Of a stretch of DNA of 64,000 bases, positions 35,111 to 44,743 are shown piece after piece (positions within the stretch are counted from its first letter, which is position 1; every line of letters begins with the position of its first letter). A model generated the notes under the pieces. That model was not told the origin of the DNA. It searched no databases and was given only the letters and a program-made list of their open reading frames with translations. Position numbers and translations under genes: made by a program. Where the stretch lies: NCBI GenBank assembly GCA_934875675.1, contig CAKXIK010000006.1, positions 19,368 to 83,367 of the forward strand, in the 5' to 3' direction. Source of the DNA: an uncultured bacterium (GTDB lineage Bacteria > Bacillota > Clostridia > Oscillospirales > Acutalibacteraceae).

Positions 35111-37321
35111 ATGTTTGATAATTATCGGGTATTTGAAACCGAGCTTGCCGGACGTCCGCTCGTGGTGGAAACCGGCAAAATTGCTCAGCTTGCAAACGGA
35201 GCCGCATTTGTGCGCTACGGCGATACCGTCGTGAACGTTGCGGTTACGGCAAGCGAAAAACCGCGTGAGGGTGTGGACTTCTTCCCGCTTTCCGTGGATT
35301 TTGAAGAGAAACTGTATTCCGTGGGAAAAATCCCGGGTTCGTTCCAGCGCAGAGAAGGCCGCCCAGCTGACAAAGCGATTCTGGTTTCCCGCGTAATTGA
35401 CCGCCCGATTCGTCCGCTTTTCCCCAAGGATATGCGCAATGACGTTGCGGTCGTTTGCACCGTGATGTCCGTTGATCCCGACTGCTCGCCGGAAATCACC
35501 GCAATGATCGGTACTTCGATTGCACTCTCTATTTCCGATATTCCGTGGAATGGTCCGATCAGCGGCGTTTCTGTGGGTTATGTGGATGGGGAGTATGTGA
35601 TTAACCCCAATGCGGAACGGCGCGATAAGAGCGAAATGGCAGTAACCGTTGCTTCCACCGCTACCCGTATTGCTATGATTGAAGCCGGTGCGCAGGGCGT
35701 TTCTGATGAAGTCATGTTCAATGGTATCATGGCAGGCCATGAAGCAAACCAGAAAGTGGTTTCCTTTATTGAAGAGATCAAGGCTGCCATTGGCAAACCG
35801 AAGTTTTCCTATCCGGCTGCACATCCGTCGGACGAAATGATGGATGCGGTGAAAGCATTTGCAATTGACGATATCCGCGTTGCGCTGGATACCGATGACA
35901 AGAAAGTCCGGGATGCCCGCCTGAAGCCGATTTATGATGCGGTTCACGAGCATTTTGATTCTATTTATCCTGATCAGGCAGCTCAGATTGACGAGTGCCT
36001 TTACAAAACGCAGAAGTTCGTTGTGCGCCGCTGGCTGCTGGACGATCAGAAGCGTGTAGACGGTCGCGGAATGGATGAAATCCGCCCGTTAGCTGCCGAG
36101 GTTGGTTTGCTTCCGCGTGCACATGGCTCGGGTCTTTTCACCCGCGGTCAGACACAGGTGCTCACCGTTGCAACCCTTGGCCCGGTTGCAGATCAGCAGC
36201 AGCTGGATGGCATTGATGGCGAAGAATATAAACGCTATATGCACCACTATAACTTCCCGCCGTACTCCGTTGGCGAGGCACGCGGTGTCCGTAGTCCCGG
36301 TCGCCGTGAAATCGGTCATGGCGCACTTGCCGAGCGCGCACTGTTGCCGGTGATTCCCCCTGTGGAGGAGTTCCCCTATGCAATTCGCCTGGTTTCCGAG
36401 GTTGTTTCCTCCAATGGCTCCACCTCGCAGGGCTCTATCTGCGGATCTACGCTGGCATTGATGGATGCTGGTGTGCCGATTAAAGAGCCGGTTGCCGGTA
36501 TCTCCTGCGGCTTGATTACCGAAGGCGAACGCTGGATGACGATGGTTGATATTCAGGGTCTGGAAGATTTCTTCGGCGATATGGACTTTAAGGTTGCCGG
36601 TACACACACCGGAATCACCGCAATCCAGATGGATCTGAAGATTGATGGTCTGACACCGGAAATGGTGAAAGAAGCGCTGGAAAAAACACACAAGGCGCGC
36701 AACTATATTCTCGATGAAGTTATGCTCAAAGCAATTCCTGCACCGCACACCGAGCTTTCCGCTTATGCACCGAAGATGCTTTCTCTCTCGATTCCGGTGG
36801 ACAAGATTCGTGAAGTTATCGGCACCGGCGGCAAGGTTATTCAGAAGATCTGCGCAGAGTGCAATGTTAAAATTGATATTGAGGAAACCGGTTCGGTCTT
36901 TGTTTCGGCAATCAGCCTGGAAGACTGCCGCCGTGCTATCACGATTATTGAGACCATTGTCAATGACCCGGAGCCCGGCGCGATTTATAAGGGCAAGGTT
37001 ACACGCATCATGGACTTTGGCGCATTTGTGGAAATTGCTCCCGGCAAGGAAGGTCTGGTTCACATTTCCCGTCTGGATGTTAAGCGCACCGAGAAGGTAA
37101 CCGATGTGGTCAATGTTGGCGATGAAGTCATCGTCAAGGTGCTCGAGATTGATGAAAAAGGCCGTCTGAATCTCTCCCGCCGTGATGCATTGATCGAGGT
37201 CGAAGGCCTTGTGCCGGAAAATACGATTTCCGATGTTCCCCACCGTCCCAGCGGACCGCGTCCGGAACGCCGCGGAGGCGGATTCCACCGCAACGACCGC
37301 AATGATCGCAACAACGACTGA
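35111..37321 (+). CDS. pnp: Polynucleotide phosphorylase
   Basis: A 736-residue 3'-5' exoribonuclease of the RNA degradation machinery. Two RNase PH domains (about 10-215 and 315-545) flank an all-helical domain; the second has G-R-R-E-I-G-H-G-A-L-A-E-R-A-L and the active-site D-I-Q-G-L-E-D-F-F-G-D-M-D-F-K-V-A-G-T. A KH domain (I-G-T-G-G-K-V-I-Q) and an S1 domain (F-G-A-F-V-E-I-A-P-G-K-E-G-L-V-H-I-S) follow, then an Arg/Asn-rich tail. The ATG at 35111 follows CGGAGG. Confidence 0.98.
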   Translation: MFDNYRVFETELAGRPLVVETGKIAQLANGAAFVRYGDTVVNVAVTASEKPREGVDFFPLSVDFEEKLYSVGKIPGSFQRREGRPADKAILVSRVIDRPIRPLFPKDMRNDVAVVCTVMSVDPDCSPEITAMIGTSIALSISDIPWNGPISGVSVGYVDGEYVINPNAERRDKSEMAVTVASTATRIAMIEAGAQGVSDEVMFNGIMAGHEANQKVVSFIEEIKAAIGKPKFSYPAAHPSDEMMDAVKAFAIDDIRVALDTDDKKVRDARLKPIYDAVHEHFDSIYPDQAAQIDECLYKTQKFVVRRWLLDDQKRVDGRGMDEIRPLAAEVGLLPRAHGSGLFTRGQTQVLTVATLGPVADQQQLDGIDGEEYKRYMHHYNFPPYSVGEARGVRSPGRREIGHGALAERALLPVIPPVEEFPYAIRLVSEVVSSNGSTSQGSICGSTLALMDAGVPIKEPVAGISCGLITEGERWMTMVDIQGLEDFFGDMDFKVAGTHTGITAIQMDLKIDGLTPEMVKEALEKTHKARNYILDEVMLKAIPAPHTELSAYAPKMLSLSIPVDKIREVIGTGGKVIQKICAECNVKIDIEETGSVFVSAISLEDCRRAITIIETIVNDPEPGAIYKGKVTRIMDFGAFVEIAPGKEGLVHISRLDVKRTEKVTDVVNVGDEVIVKVLEIDEKGRLNLSRRDALIEVEGLVPENTISDVPHRPSGPRPERRGGGFHRNDRNDRNND

Positions 37322-37376
37322 GTTGAAGTGAGAAGATCGCTGCGTTGCAACGTTTATTAAACTTATCTTAACAAAG

Positions 37377-37416
37377 AAGTCACACAAGCATGAGAAAATG
37401 TTTGTGTGACTTTTTT
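37377..37416 (+). terminator. Terminator of pnp
   Basis: AAGTCACACAA pairs with TTGTGTGACTT, followed by six T. Confidence 0.9.
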
Positions 37417-37484
37417 AAAGCGTCTGACACGATGGCACAAAAGGGCAATATGGCTGCGGCCCGAGGAAAGGATTGGTTAACAGT

Positions 37485-38732
37485 ATGGCGCGCGAATTGA
37501 TTTCGCTGGAAAACGGACTGCAGATTTGGTTGGAGCCGATGAATTCATTGCGTACGGCTTCATTTGGTGTTTGGATTGCGGCAGGTTCTTCGCATGAAAC
37601 AAAACAGGTGAGCGGAATCTCTCACTTTCTGGAGCATATGTTCTTCAAAGGCAGCACCACCCGCACGGCACAACAAATTGCGGAGCAGATGGATGCCATC
37701 GGCGGCCAGATGAATGCATACACTACCAAGGAATATACCTGCTTTTACGCACGCACTCTTTCAGAGCATGTGGCGGAAGGATTTGATATCCTTTCGGACA
37801 TGCTGGTTTCTCCTGCAATCGCACCGGACGATACCGAATTAGAACGCGGTGTGATTCTGGAGGAGATCGGAATGAGCAACGACGATCCAGAGGATATTGT
37901 GGGCGAACAGCTGGAAGAAGCGGTTTGGGAAAATTCTCCATACGGAATGCCGATTCTGGGCAGCAGAGAGACGGTGTCGTCCTTTTCGCCGGAGCAGCTA
38001 AAGGGATGGCAGCATAAGCATTACACCGGGGCACAAACGGTGATTTCGATTTGCGGAAATTATGACCGTGATGCGTTTTTGCGGCAGGCACAGCAGCGGT
38101 TTGGCGGAATTCTTGACGGAGAACCGTTCCCAATGCCACAGCCAACACCCTACACCCGCAGTTGTATTGTGACGCCGCGCCCCATTGAACAAACACACCT
38201 TTGCTTCTGTGTGCCGGGGCTTGCCGCACGCAGTGAAAAGCGCTGGGCAATGTCGATGCTGAACATGATTCTCGGTGCAAGCTCTTCTTCACGGTTGTTT
38301 CAGCGCATTCGGGAGGAACTTGGGCTGGTCTATTCGATTGGAACGGACTGTGCTCCTTATGCAGGCGGGGGATTGTTGTTTGTGCAGGCGGCGGTGAATC
38401 CGGGCGATGCAAGGCAAGCTGCAGAGGAAACCATCGCGGTGCTGAATCATACGCGTCATGGTGTAACCCAGCAGGAATTTTCCCGTGCGCGGGAAGGACT
38501 CAAGTCCTCTCTGCTAATGAGTATGGAGAACAGTATGAGCCGTGCGGCATATACTGGCAGAGGAGCACTGGCAGGAGAAATCCTTTCGGACGATGAGTTG
38601 CTTGAACGGGTGCAGTCCGTTACGAAAGAACAGGTCGATGCATTGGCGTATGAATTGCTTGATCCTGAAAAGCTTTCGGTTTCGGTTTGTGGTGCCGTGG
38701 AGGACGAGGCGTTTTTCCGTTCTCTGGTATAA
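37485..38732 (+). CDS. M16-family zinc peptidase (processing protease-like)
   Basis: A 415-residue soluble peptidase of the insulinase family, of the type found downstream of pnp in Firmicutes (mlpA/ymxG group). The inverted zinc motif is H-F-L-E-H with the downstream Glu in E-R-G-V-I-L-E-E. The second half (from about residue 185) is the inactive M16 repeat with S-S-S-S-R-L-F-Q-R-I-R-E-E-L-G-L-V-Y-S-I. ATG at 37485 follows GAGGAAAGG; an upstream in-frame GTT/ATG region lacks a better site. Confidence 0.93.
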   Translation: MARELISLENGLQIWLEPMNSLRTASFGVWIAAGSSHETKQVSGISHFLEHMFFKGSTTRTAQQIAEQMDAIGGQMNAYTTKEYTCFYARTLSEHVAEGFDILSDMLVSPAIAPDDTELERGVILEEIGMSNDDPEDIVGEQLEEAVWENSPYGMPILGSRETVSSFSPEQLKGWQHKHYTGAQTVISICGNYDRDAFLRQAQQRFGGILDGEPFPMPQPTPYTRSCIVTPRPIEQTHLCFCVPGLAARSEKRWAMSMLNMILGASSSSRLFQRIREELGLVYSIGTDCAPYAGGGLLFVQAAVNPGDARQAAEETIAVLNHTRHGVTQQEFSRAREGLKSSLLMSMENSMSRAAYTGRGALAGEILSDDELLERVQSVTKEQVDALAYELLDPEKLSVSVCGAVEDEAFFRSLV

Positions 38733-38813
38733 TACGGATCTTTTAAACCGTTTTGCATGGTTGCGTTACGATCAAGTCAGCCTTTTGTGGATTTTTGGAA
38801 AGAGGGGTGCTGC

Positions 38814-40004
38814 GTGGAAAGTCAGCGGATGCGCGTTGATGTGGGGAAAACGCAGTCGATTATCGACTATGCGCGGACGGAATTCCGCACATTTGACCAG
38901 CTGCCGTTTTCTGCGGTGGACAGCTTGATTCTTTCACAGCTTTCTTATCTGCATTTTGACGGAGCAGTGGGCGGTGTGGATGGAGAAAAGCCGACCGTTT
39001 ATCTCTCCGGACTTTACCATGCAGAATTGTTTGATGGCATGCTGCAAGGGGTTCGGGATGTGCCGGATAATACGGCTCTTTTTTGCGCTGTTTGTGCCAG
39101 TCCGCGTTTTCGCGACTTACAGCTGAATTATTTTGTGAGCCGTACCAATTCTACAGAGCAAAAACAGTTTTCTGCCGTTACGTTCCTGTTCGCAGACGGC
39201 AGTGCATATATTGCATTCCGCGGAACTGATGCCACGGTAATAGGATGGAAAGAAGACTTTAACATGTCGTTTCTCTGCCCGGTTCCATCACAGCAGGCAG
39301 CGGCGGATTATCTGGTGCAGGTGGCGGGCAAAACAAATGGACACCTGCGGCTGGGCGGCCATTCCAAGGGAGGAAATCTGGCAATCTATAGTGCTGCCTA
39401 TGCCCCAGAGCTTATTCAAAGACGGATTGATGCGATTTATAATCACGACGGGCCGGGTTTCCCGGATTCCGTGCGCCAGCAAGGTCGTTTCAACCGGATT
39501 ACACCGTGGATTCAAACCACGCTGCCCCGGTCTTCGATCATCGGAATGTTGTTTGATAATGTGGGAAGCTACCGCGTGGTTCAAAGCACACGAATGGGAC
39601 TGATGCAGCACGACCCGTTTTCCTGGGAAATTGACGGAGCAGATTTTGCTTATACGGAACGCATTACAGATGGCGCCAGATTCATGGATCAAACGCTCAA
39701 CGGCTGGATGGGTTCGCTCAGTTCTGCCCAGCTGAAACTTTTTGTCGATACGCTGTTCCGCATTGTGGAGGTAACGGAAACCGACCGTGTTTCGCAGCTT
39801 CCGCAAATTTTGGTGCGCGATGCATCCAAAATAATTGATGCTGTGCGCGGAATTGACCCACAGACGCGGCGCTGTCTGCAGATGGTAATCGCGGAGTTTG
39901 TCAAGATTGCGGTCAAAAACGTGTTCTTGCGGCCCGAAACGGAGGTCGTCATGAAGGAGCTGCCGGAGGATGGAACCGAAAATATTCGGCAAAGTCAGCT
40001 ATGA
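38814..40004 (+). CDS. DUF2974-like (Mbeg1) alpha/beta hydrolase
   Basis: A 396-residue protein. The GTG at 38814 follows AAGAGGGG; the frame extends to 38757 but without a site. The lipase-like core has Y-I-A-F-R-G-T-D and the nucleophile elbow L-G-G-H-S-K-G-G-N-L-A-I-Y-S-A (about residue 182), with a downstream N-H-D-G-P-G-F, all as in the DUF2974 family. The last 110 residues are helical. There is no signal peptide. Biological substrate unknown; it follows the M16 peptidase by 81 bases and is probably cotranscribed. Confidence 0.85.
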   Translation: MESQRMRVDVGKTQSIIDYARTEFRTFDQLPFSAVDSLILSQLSYLHFDGAVGGVDGEKPTVYLSGLYHAELFDGMLQGVRDVPDNTALFCAVCASPRFRDLQLNYFVSRTNSTEQKQFSAVTFLFADGSAYIAFRGTDATVIGWKEDFNMSFLCPVPSQQAAADYLVQVAGKTNGHLRLGGHSKGGNLAIYSAAYAPELIQRRIDAIYNHDGPGFPDSVRQQGRFNRITPWIQTTLPRSSIIGMLFDNVGSYRVVQSTRMGLMQHDPFSWEIDGADFAYTERITDGARFMDQTLNGWMGSLSSAQLKLFVDTLFRIVEVTETDRVSQLPQILVRDASKIIDAVRGIDPQTRRCLQMVIAEFVKIAVKNVFLRPETEVVMKELPEDGTENIRQSQL

Positions 40005-40109
40005 GTCAAGGAAGCAACCGGACGTGTTTCTGATTTTACAACCGGTTGCGGGATCAGACAAAACTGTTAGTCGCAGCGGGCAAAAAAACTTTTGTTTTCT
40101 AATGCAGTA

Positions 40110-40118
40110 TGATATAAT
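40110..40118 (+). promoter_or_regulatory. Extended -10 promoter of proB
   Basis: TGATATAAT (40110-40118) with only a poor -35 (TTTTGT, 17 bases upstream). The remaining leader to 40249 shows no clear T-box. Confidence 0.55.
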
Positions 40119-40249
40119 ACTATATTATGGATTTTGAAAAACAACAGGTACCGGATGCCAGCTAAAAGCTTTTTCTGTTTGGACAGGCTTGGTTCCGCGT
40201 GGGAGCTTCCGGTTGCTTTGTGTAATGGCAGGAAAGGTTTTGAATTGTT

Positions 40250-41044
40250 ATGGGAGATTTCACGGGACAATGTATTGTCGTTAAAGTTGGTACCTCAACC
40301 CTGACGTATGAAAACGGAAAACTGAATATTCGCCGCATTGAACAGCTGGCCAGAGTACTCAGTGATTTGCAGAATGCAGGCAACCGCATGGTGCTGGTCA
40401 GTTCCGGCGCAATCGGCGTTGGCGTTGGCAAGCTGGGTCTTGCCGAGCGACCGCATGAAACGGAAGAAAAACAGGCGGTTGCGGCAGTGGGTCAGTGTGA
40501 ACTGATGTTTATTTACGATAAAATGTTCGGAGAATATAACCATACCGTTGCACAGGTGCTGCTGACACGCGATGTTGTAGAGAATGCTCATTCCAAGCAG
40601 AATGTTGTCAATACGCTGCACACGCTGATTTCGATGGGAATTATTCCAATTGTCAATGAAAACGACACGGTTGCCATTGATGAATTGGTTGGTTCCAATT
40701 TCGGCGATAACGATACGCTGTCCGCAATTGTTGCGCAGCTTTGTGAGGCGCAGAAGCTGATTATTCTGACCGATATCGATGGGTTGTATGATTCCGATCC
40801 GCGTAAAAATCCCGATGCAAAACGGATTCCCATGGTGGAACGGGTAACGCCGGAGATCGTTGCGCTTGCGGGCGGCAGCGGATCGTCTCGCGGAACCGGC
40901 GGAATGCTCACCAAGGTACATGCGGCGCAGATTGCAAATAAGAAGGGTATCGATGTTGTGATTATCCGCGGAGACGAACCAAAGCTGCTTTATGATGCCG
41001 TGGCAGGGATGCCGGTGGGAACCCTTTTTTGCCGCCAGAAATAA
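40250..41044 (+). CDS. proB: Glutamate 5-kinase
   Basis: A 264-residue enzyme phosphorylating glutamate, the first step of proline synthesis. The amino-acid kinase fold shows V-V-K-V-G-T-S-T-L-T, V-S-S-G-A-I-G-V-G, V-N-E-N-D-T-V-A and the phosphate loop G-T-G-G-M-L-T-K. It lacks the C-terminal PUA domain of the E. coli enzyme (367 residues), as in many Firmicutes. The ATG at 40250 follows GGAAAGG. dcd begins 35 bases downstream. Confidence 0.95.
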   Translation: MGDFTGQCIVVKVGTSTLTYENGKLNIRRIEQLARVLSDLQNAGNRMVLVSSGAIGVGVGKLGLAERPHETEEKQAVAAVGQCELMFIYDKMFGEYNHTVAQVLLTRDVVENAHSKQNVVNTLHTLISMGIIPIVNENDTVAIDELVGSNFGDNDTLSAIVAQLCEAQKLIILTDIDGLYDSDPRKNPDAKRIPMVERVTPEIVALAGGSGSSRGTGGMLTKVHAAQIANKKGIDVVIIRGDEPKLLYDAVAGMPVGTLFCRQK

Positions 41045-41079
41045 TAAATTTGTTTTGCAAGAAATGAGGAAAACAAAGT

Positions 41080-41619
41080 ATGATTCTTTCCGGAAAAGAA
41101 ATTCAAAGGCATATTGGGAAGGAAATTGTAATTGAACCGTTTGATGCAGCGCGATTGAATCCCAATAGCTATAATCTTTCGCTTGCGGACGAGCTGTTGG
41201 TTTACCAGAACGACGTGCTCGATATGAAAACGCCGAATGAAACGGAACGAATCGTTATTCCGCCCGAAGGAATTTTGCTGCAGCCAAACAAACTTTATCT
41301 TGGCAGAACTAATGAGTATACGCGCACCGATCGTTTTGTGCCAATGCTGGAGGGACGCTCTTCCACCGGGCGGCTGGGGTTATTTATCCATGTGACTGCC
41401 GGATTCGGAGATGTTGGATTTTCCGGTTACTGGACGCTGGAAATTTTTTGTGTACAACCCATCCGGATTTATGCGGGTGCACAGATCTGCCAGATTTATT
41501 ACCATGATGTGAGCCCGGATTATGAAGCTTACCGCAGCGGAAAATATCAGAATAATCAGGGAATTCAACCAAGCTTGATGTATCGCGATTTTGAAACAGA
41601 CGCGAATTCAGTGCAATAA
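41080..41619 (+). CDS. dcd: dCTP deaminase
   Basis: A 179-residue trimeric enzyme that converts dCTP to dUTP for thymidylate synthesis. Marks are L-N-P-N-S-Y-N-L-S-L near residue 24, the catalytic-type E-G-R-S-S-T-G-R-L-G-L-F and H-V-T-A-G-F-G-D-V-G-F-S-G. The ATG at 41080 follows AAGAAATGAGG. It sits between proB and proA, an order with no evident metabolic reason. Confidence 0.95.
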   Translation: MILSGKEIQRHIGKEIVIEPFDAARLNPNSYNLSLADELLVYQNDVLDMKTPNETERIVIPPEGILLQPNKLYLGRTNEYTRTDRFVPMLEGRSSTGRLGLFIHVTAGFGDVGFSGYWTLEIFCVQPIRIYAGAQICQIYYHDVSPDYEAYRSGKYQNNQGIQPSLMYRDFETDANSVQ

Positions 41620-41692
41620 AAATTTTATGAAATGATGATCCGCAAGCAAAAGCAATGGCCTGCAGCGGGTTCATGAAAGGAATGACATAGAA

Positions 41693-42937
41693 ATGACACA
41701 GCTGGAACAAATGGGTGCCAAGGCAAAACAGGCGGCTCGTGTGTTGGCTCGCGAGGGAGCCAGAAAAAGCACTGCGCTTTGTGCAATTGCCGACGCCCTG
41801 GTTGCGCATACCGACGAAATTCTGGTGCAGAATGAACGGGATTTGACTGCAGGAAAAGAAGCTGGGTTAACCGAATCGCTGCTCGACAGACTGGCGCTTT
41901 CTGCAGCAAGAATTAACGGTATGGCGGATGGAATGCGCAAGGTTGCCTCGTTTGCTGATCCCATCGGCAAGCCGGTGGGCGGGATGATGCATCCCAACGG
42001 AATGCGCATTACCAAGATGACCGTTCCGCTCGGTGTGATCGGCATCATTTGTGAGGCTCGTCCGAATGTGACAGCAGACGCGGCGGCACTTTGCCTGAAA
42101 TCGGGTAATGCAGTGATTTTGCGCGGCGGCAAGGAAGCAATTCGTTCCAACGAAGTCATTGCGAATGTCATGCGCAATGCTTTGGAACAGAGCGGACTGC
42201 CCGCGGACTGCGTGCAGCTTGTGCAGGATACCTCACGGCAGTCGGCAACGGAGATGATGAATCTGACAGAATATCTTGATGTATTGATCCCGCGCGGCGG
42301 TGCAGGTCTGATTCGTGCCGTGGTGGAAAACGCGCGTGTCCCGGTGATTCAGACCGGTGCAGGTAACTGCCATATTTATGTAGATTGCGCTGCAGATACA
42401 GATAAAGCCGCATCGATTATTCTCAATGCAAAAGCATCCCGTCCGTCTGTTTGCAATGCGTGCGAGAAAGTACTGGTGCATCGTGCAATTGCAGAGTCCG
42501 CACTGCCCAAAATTAAGGCCGCACTGGACACGAAAAACGTTGTAATTCATGGATGTCCCGAAACATGCCGGATTCTTGGCGAATCTGTTGTTCCGGCAAC
42601 CGAAGAGGATTGGGGACGAGAGTACCTTGATTATATTTTAGGAATCCGTGTGGTGGATTCGCTCGACGAAGCGATTGCGCACATTGAAAAATACTCAACC
42701 GGTCACAGCGAAGCCATTATTACAGAAGATTATTCTGCTGCACGCCGTTTTGAACAGGAGATTGATTCTGCCGCTGTTTATGTCAATGCTTCCACCCGAT
42801 TTACCGATGGCGGTGAATTCGGACTTGGCGCTGAAATCGGAATTTCCACACAAAAATTGCACGCGCGCGGTCCAATGGGACTGGAACAGCTCACATCTGT
42901 CAAATATATTATTGAGGGTAACGGTCAGATTCGCTGA
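41693..42937 (+). CDS. proA: Gamma-glutamyl phosphate reductase
   Basis: A 414-residue NADPH-dependent enzyme making glutamate 5-semialdehyde for proline. Aldehyde-dehydrogenase-type fold with P-L-G-V-I-G-I-I-C-E-A-R-P-N-V-T-A-D and L-I-P-R-G-G-A-G-L-I, the catalytic Cys in S-V-C-N-A-C-E and a terminal A-R-G-P-M-G-L-E-Q-L-T-S. Normal length. ATG at 41693 follows GAAAGGAATGA. Probably cotranscribed with proB and dcd. Confidence 0.96.
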   Translation: MTQLEQMGAKAKQAARVLAREGARKSTALCAIADALVAHTDEILVQNERDLTAGKEAGLTESLLDRLALSAARINGMADGMRKVASFADPIGKPVGGMMHPNGMRITKMTVPLGVIGIICEARPNVTADAAALCLKSGNAVILRGGKEAIRSNEVIANVMRNALEQSGLPADCVQLVQDTSRQSATEMMNLTEYLDVLIPRGGAGLIRAVVENARVPVIQTGAGNCHIYVDCAADTDKAASIILNAKASRPSVCNACEKVLVHRAIAESALPKIKAALDTKNVVIHGCPETCRILGESVVPATEEDWGREYLDYILGIRVVDSLDEAIAHIEKYSTGHSEAIITEDYSAARRFEQEIDSAAVYVNASTRFTDGGEFGLGAEIGISTQKLHARGPMGLEQLTSVKYIIEGNGQIR

Positions 42938-43003
42938 CCAAACGATGGAATTCGGGGCCGGAACCGGACAGAACCCTGTCCGACGGAAAGGAAGGTTGTT
43001 TCC

Positions 43004-44137
43004 ATGGAAGAAAATCAAAACAAAGGATCAAAGCACGGTAAACGCTCCAGTATTCGCAAGAAGCTGCAGTCCACGCCGCCTTTTTCGCTGACAGAACAGG
43101 AGAAGGAACTTGCTTCGGAGGCGGAGATTGCGCCGGAGAGCGGCGAAGAGACAGAGCAGAATGTGCCGGAGGATAATGCGGCAAAGAAAAAGAAAAAGCG
43201 CCCCATCAGCCGCCCCACTCCTTTTGCATTGAATGAGGATGATTTCGCTCCGGCAAACAGCGAAGCAGACTTGGATTCACAACTGCAGTTTGAGGAAACT
43301 CAAGCTCACATTGAGCTTCCGATGGACCGAGAGCTGGAACAGGAGCAGGAAGAGAATCAGCACGAAGAACCAGTGACTCCTGCTGCGCCGGCAAAAAAGC
43401 ACCGCCGTCGCTGGTACGGAGTTCCGATGGGAACTCTGGTGCTTTGCCTTGCCTTGGTAGGACTGATTTTTATCGGAATACAGGCGTATCAATATATTTA
43501 CAGCCGTGTGACGGATGATTCCACCGAGCGCAATTATGACACATACCTGACCCCGGTGGTAATGCTTGACCCGGAACCGTTTGAATCCATTGATGCTGCA
43601 GACAAAGAAACGATGCTGCAGGCCGCTATTTGGAAAACCGTGTTTGAAAATGTTGCGAATACCACGGATTATGACGAGAATGCCCGCATGATTTTTCCGG
43701 GAGAACTGGTTCGGTCGAATGCGGTTAAACTGTTTGGTGTAAACTGTATTTTGACGCCAACGGACATTTATCTGCCCGGTTCCGGAAAAGAAGAGGGTAC
43801 ACCGGAGGGAACCATCAGCTACGACGAAGCAACCGACAGCTACCATGTTCCGCTGATCGGTATGGTTGGAACGTATCAGCCGTATACGATTTCTGTACGC
43901 ACCAAGGGCGATATTTCCACCCTGAAGGTGGCGTACTGCGTCAGCGCGGACAACATTGTAAGCACAATCCCGACTGTTTCACAGTCGTCGCAAGCAACAG
44001 ACGATAATCAGGACGAGATTATTCAGAACGATAACGGCAATCTGCGTGTGGTGAAATATCTGGAATACGAGATTTCCTATGATGAAGACACACAGTTGCA
44101 ATATATTTCTGCAATTCGCGTGCTGGAAGATTCCTAA
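43004..44137 (+). CDS. Bitopic membrane protein with long charged cytoplasmic N-terminus (unknown)
   Basis: A 377-residue protein. The ATG at 43004 follows GGAAAGGAAGG. Residues 1-140 are highly charged and probably disordered, with basic patches (K-K-K-K-K-R) between acidic stretches and a repeated P-x-P/F-x-L motif (P-P-F-S-L-T and T-P-F-A-L-N). A single membrane segment lies at about 143-165, preceded by K-H-R-R-R, giving N-in topology. Residues 170-377 would be extracellular and beta-rich. I do not recognise the family. It follows proA by 66 bases and ends at a bidirectional terminator. Confidence 0.75.
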   Translation: MEENQNKGSKHGKRSSIRKKLQSTPPFSLTEQEKELASEAEIAPESGEETEQNVPEDNAAKKKKKRPISRPTPFALNEDDFAPANSEADLDSQLQFEETQAHIELPMDRELEQEQEENQHEEPVTPAAPAKKHRRRWYGVPMGTLVLCLALVGLIFIGIQAYQYIYSRVTDDSTERNYDTYLTPVVMLDPEPFESIDAADKETMLQAAIWKTVFENVANTTDYDENARMIFPGELVRSNAVKLFGVNCILTPTDIYLPGSGKEEGTPEGTISYDEATDSYHVPLIGMVGTYQPYTISVRTKGDISTLKVAYCVSADNIVSTIPTVSQSSQATDDNQDEIIQNDNGNLRVVKYLEYEISYDEDTQLQYISAIRVLEDS

Positions 44138-44150
44138 AAACCATAATAGC

Positions 44151-44223
44151 ATCAGCAGAGGGATGATCCCCGGCAGTTTTGGCAGATTGCCGAAGACTGC
44201 GGCGGTCATCCCTCTGTTCTGAT
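44151..44223. terminator. Long bidirectional hairpin between convergent genes
   Basis: ATCAG and CAGAGGGATGA on the left pair with TCATCCCTCTG and CTGAT on the right, with an inner GCAGT...ACTGC stem. It overlaps the stop codon of the minus-strand gene. Confidence 0.7.
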
Positions 44224-44717
44224 TAAAGGATTAGATAAAGCAGCGCCAGAATTAAGGACATGTCAGTACGATCATCCACAAGAATCAGCAGCAGAACAAG
44301 GAGCATCGTGCGTTCGCTGTCGCCGTCAAACAAGCTGCTCAAAAGCGAATCGCCTGTGCCCTGGTGCGAGGAGGAAGAAAAAAGTGCTGCCAGCGGATTT
44401 TGACGCGGATGAGCGGCATAGCGAGGATGCTTTTCCTGTGGTGGGGTGCGGGGAGAATGCTGCGTGCGCGCGTGAGCAGGGAAAGAGCCAGTGCCGGTTC
44501 GGGCAGAGGTGCGGACTGTATTTTCTGCGGGCGAATGCGGTTTTGGAGCAGGGTCTGTGCGTGCTGCATCCGGAACCGAATCGCGATGAAGTGCCCGGTC
44601 ATGAGCCGGTTCGGCTTCCACCGATTGTTGTGCGCGCTGCTGCATCATCCGTACCCGGCGAATGGCATCCTGTTGCATGCGTAGCAGGTCATTGTCGTTT
44701 TTTGGAGTTTCCGCCAA
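44223..44717 (-). CDS. Small protein with hydrophobic C-terminal helix (unknown)
   Basis: A 164-residue protein. The start is TTG at 44717, eight bases after AAAGGGGG; the frame is open upstream into repeat copy 2 but without a site. Residues 1-35 are a charged helix (Arg/Met/Gln-rich), 35-110 a Pro/Ala/Thr/His low-complexity stretch, and the last 28 residues a Leu-rich segment (L-L-L-V-L-L-L-I-L-V, then a D-D-R-T-D break and L-I-L-A-L-L-Y-L-I-L). Such a Leu-rich double helix is seen at the ends of small conserved proteins in Clostridia. Third gene of a three-gene cluster; the repeat separates it from the second. Confidence 0.6.
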   Translation of the reverse strand: MAETPKNDNDLLRMQQDAIRRVRMMQQRAQQSVEAEPAHDRALHRDSVPDAARTDPAPKPHSPAENTVRTSARTGTGSFPAHARTQHSPRTPPQEKHPRYAAHPRQNPLAALFSSSSHQGTGDSLLSSLFDGDSERTMLLVLLLILVDDRTDMSLILALLYLIL

Positions 44718-44743
44718 AATGCCATCCCCCTTTCGGATGCATT

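Noticed and set aside
36089..37387. 432-codon minus-strand frame opposite pnp
   Set aside because: Shadow of pnp; no ribosome binding site or recognisable domains.
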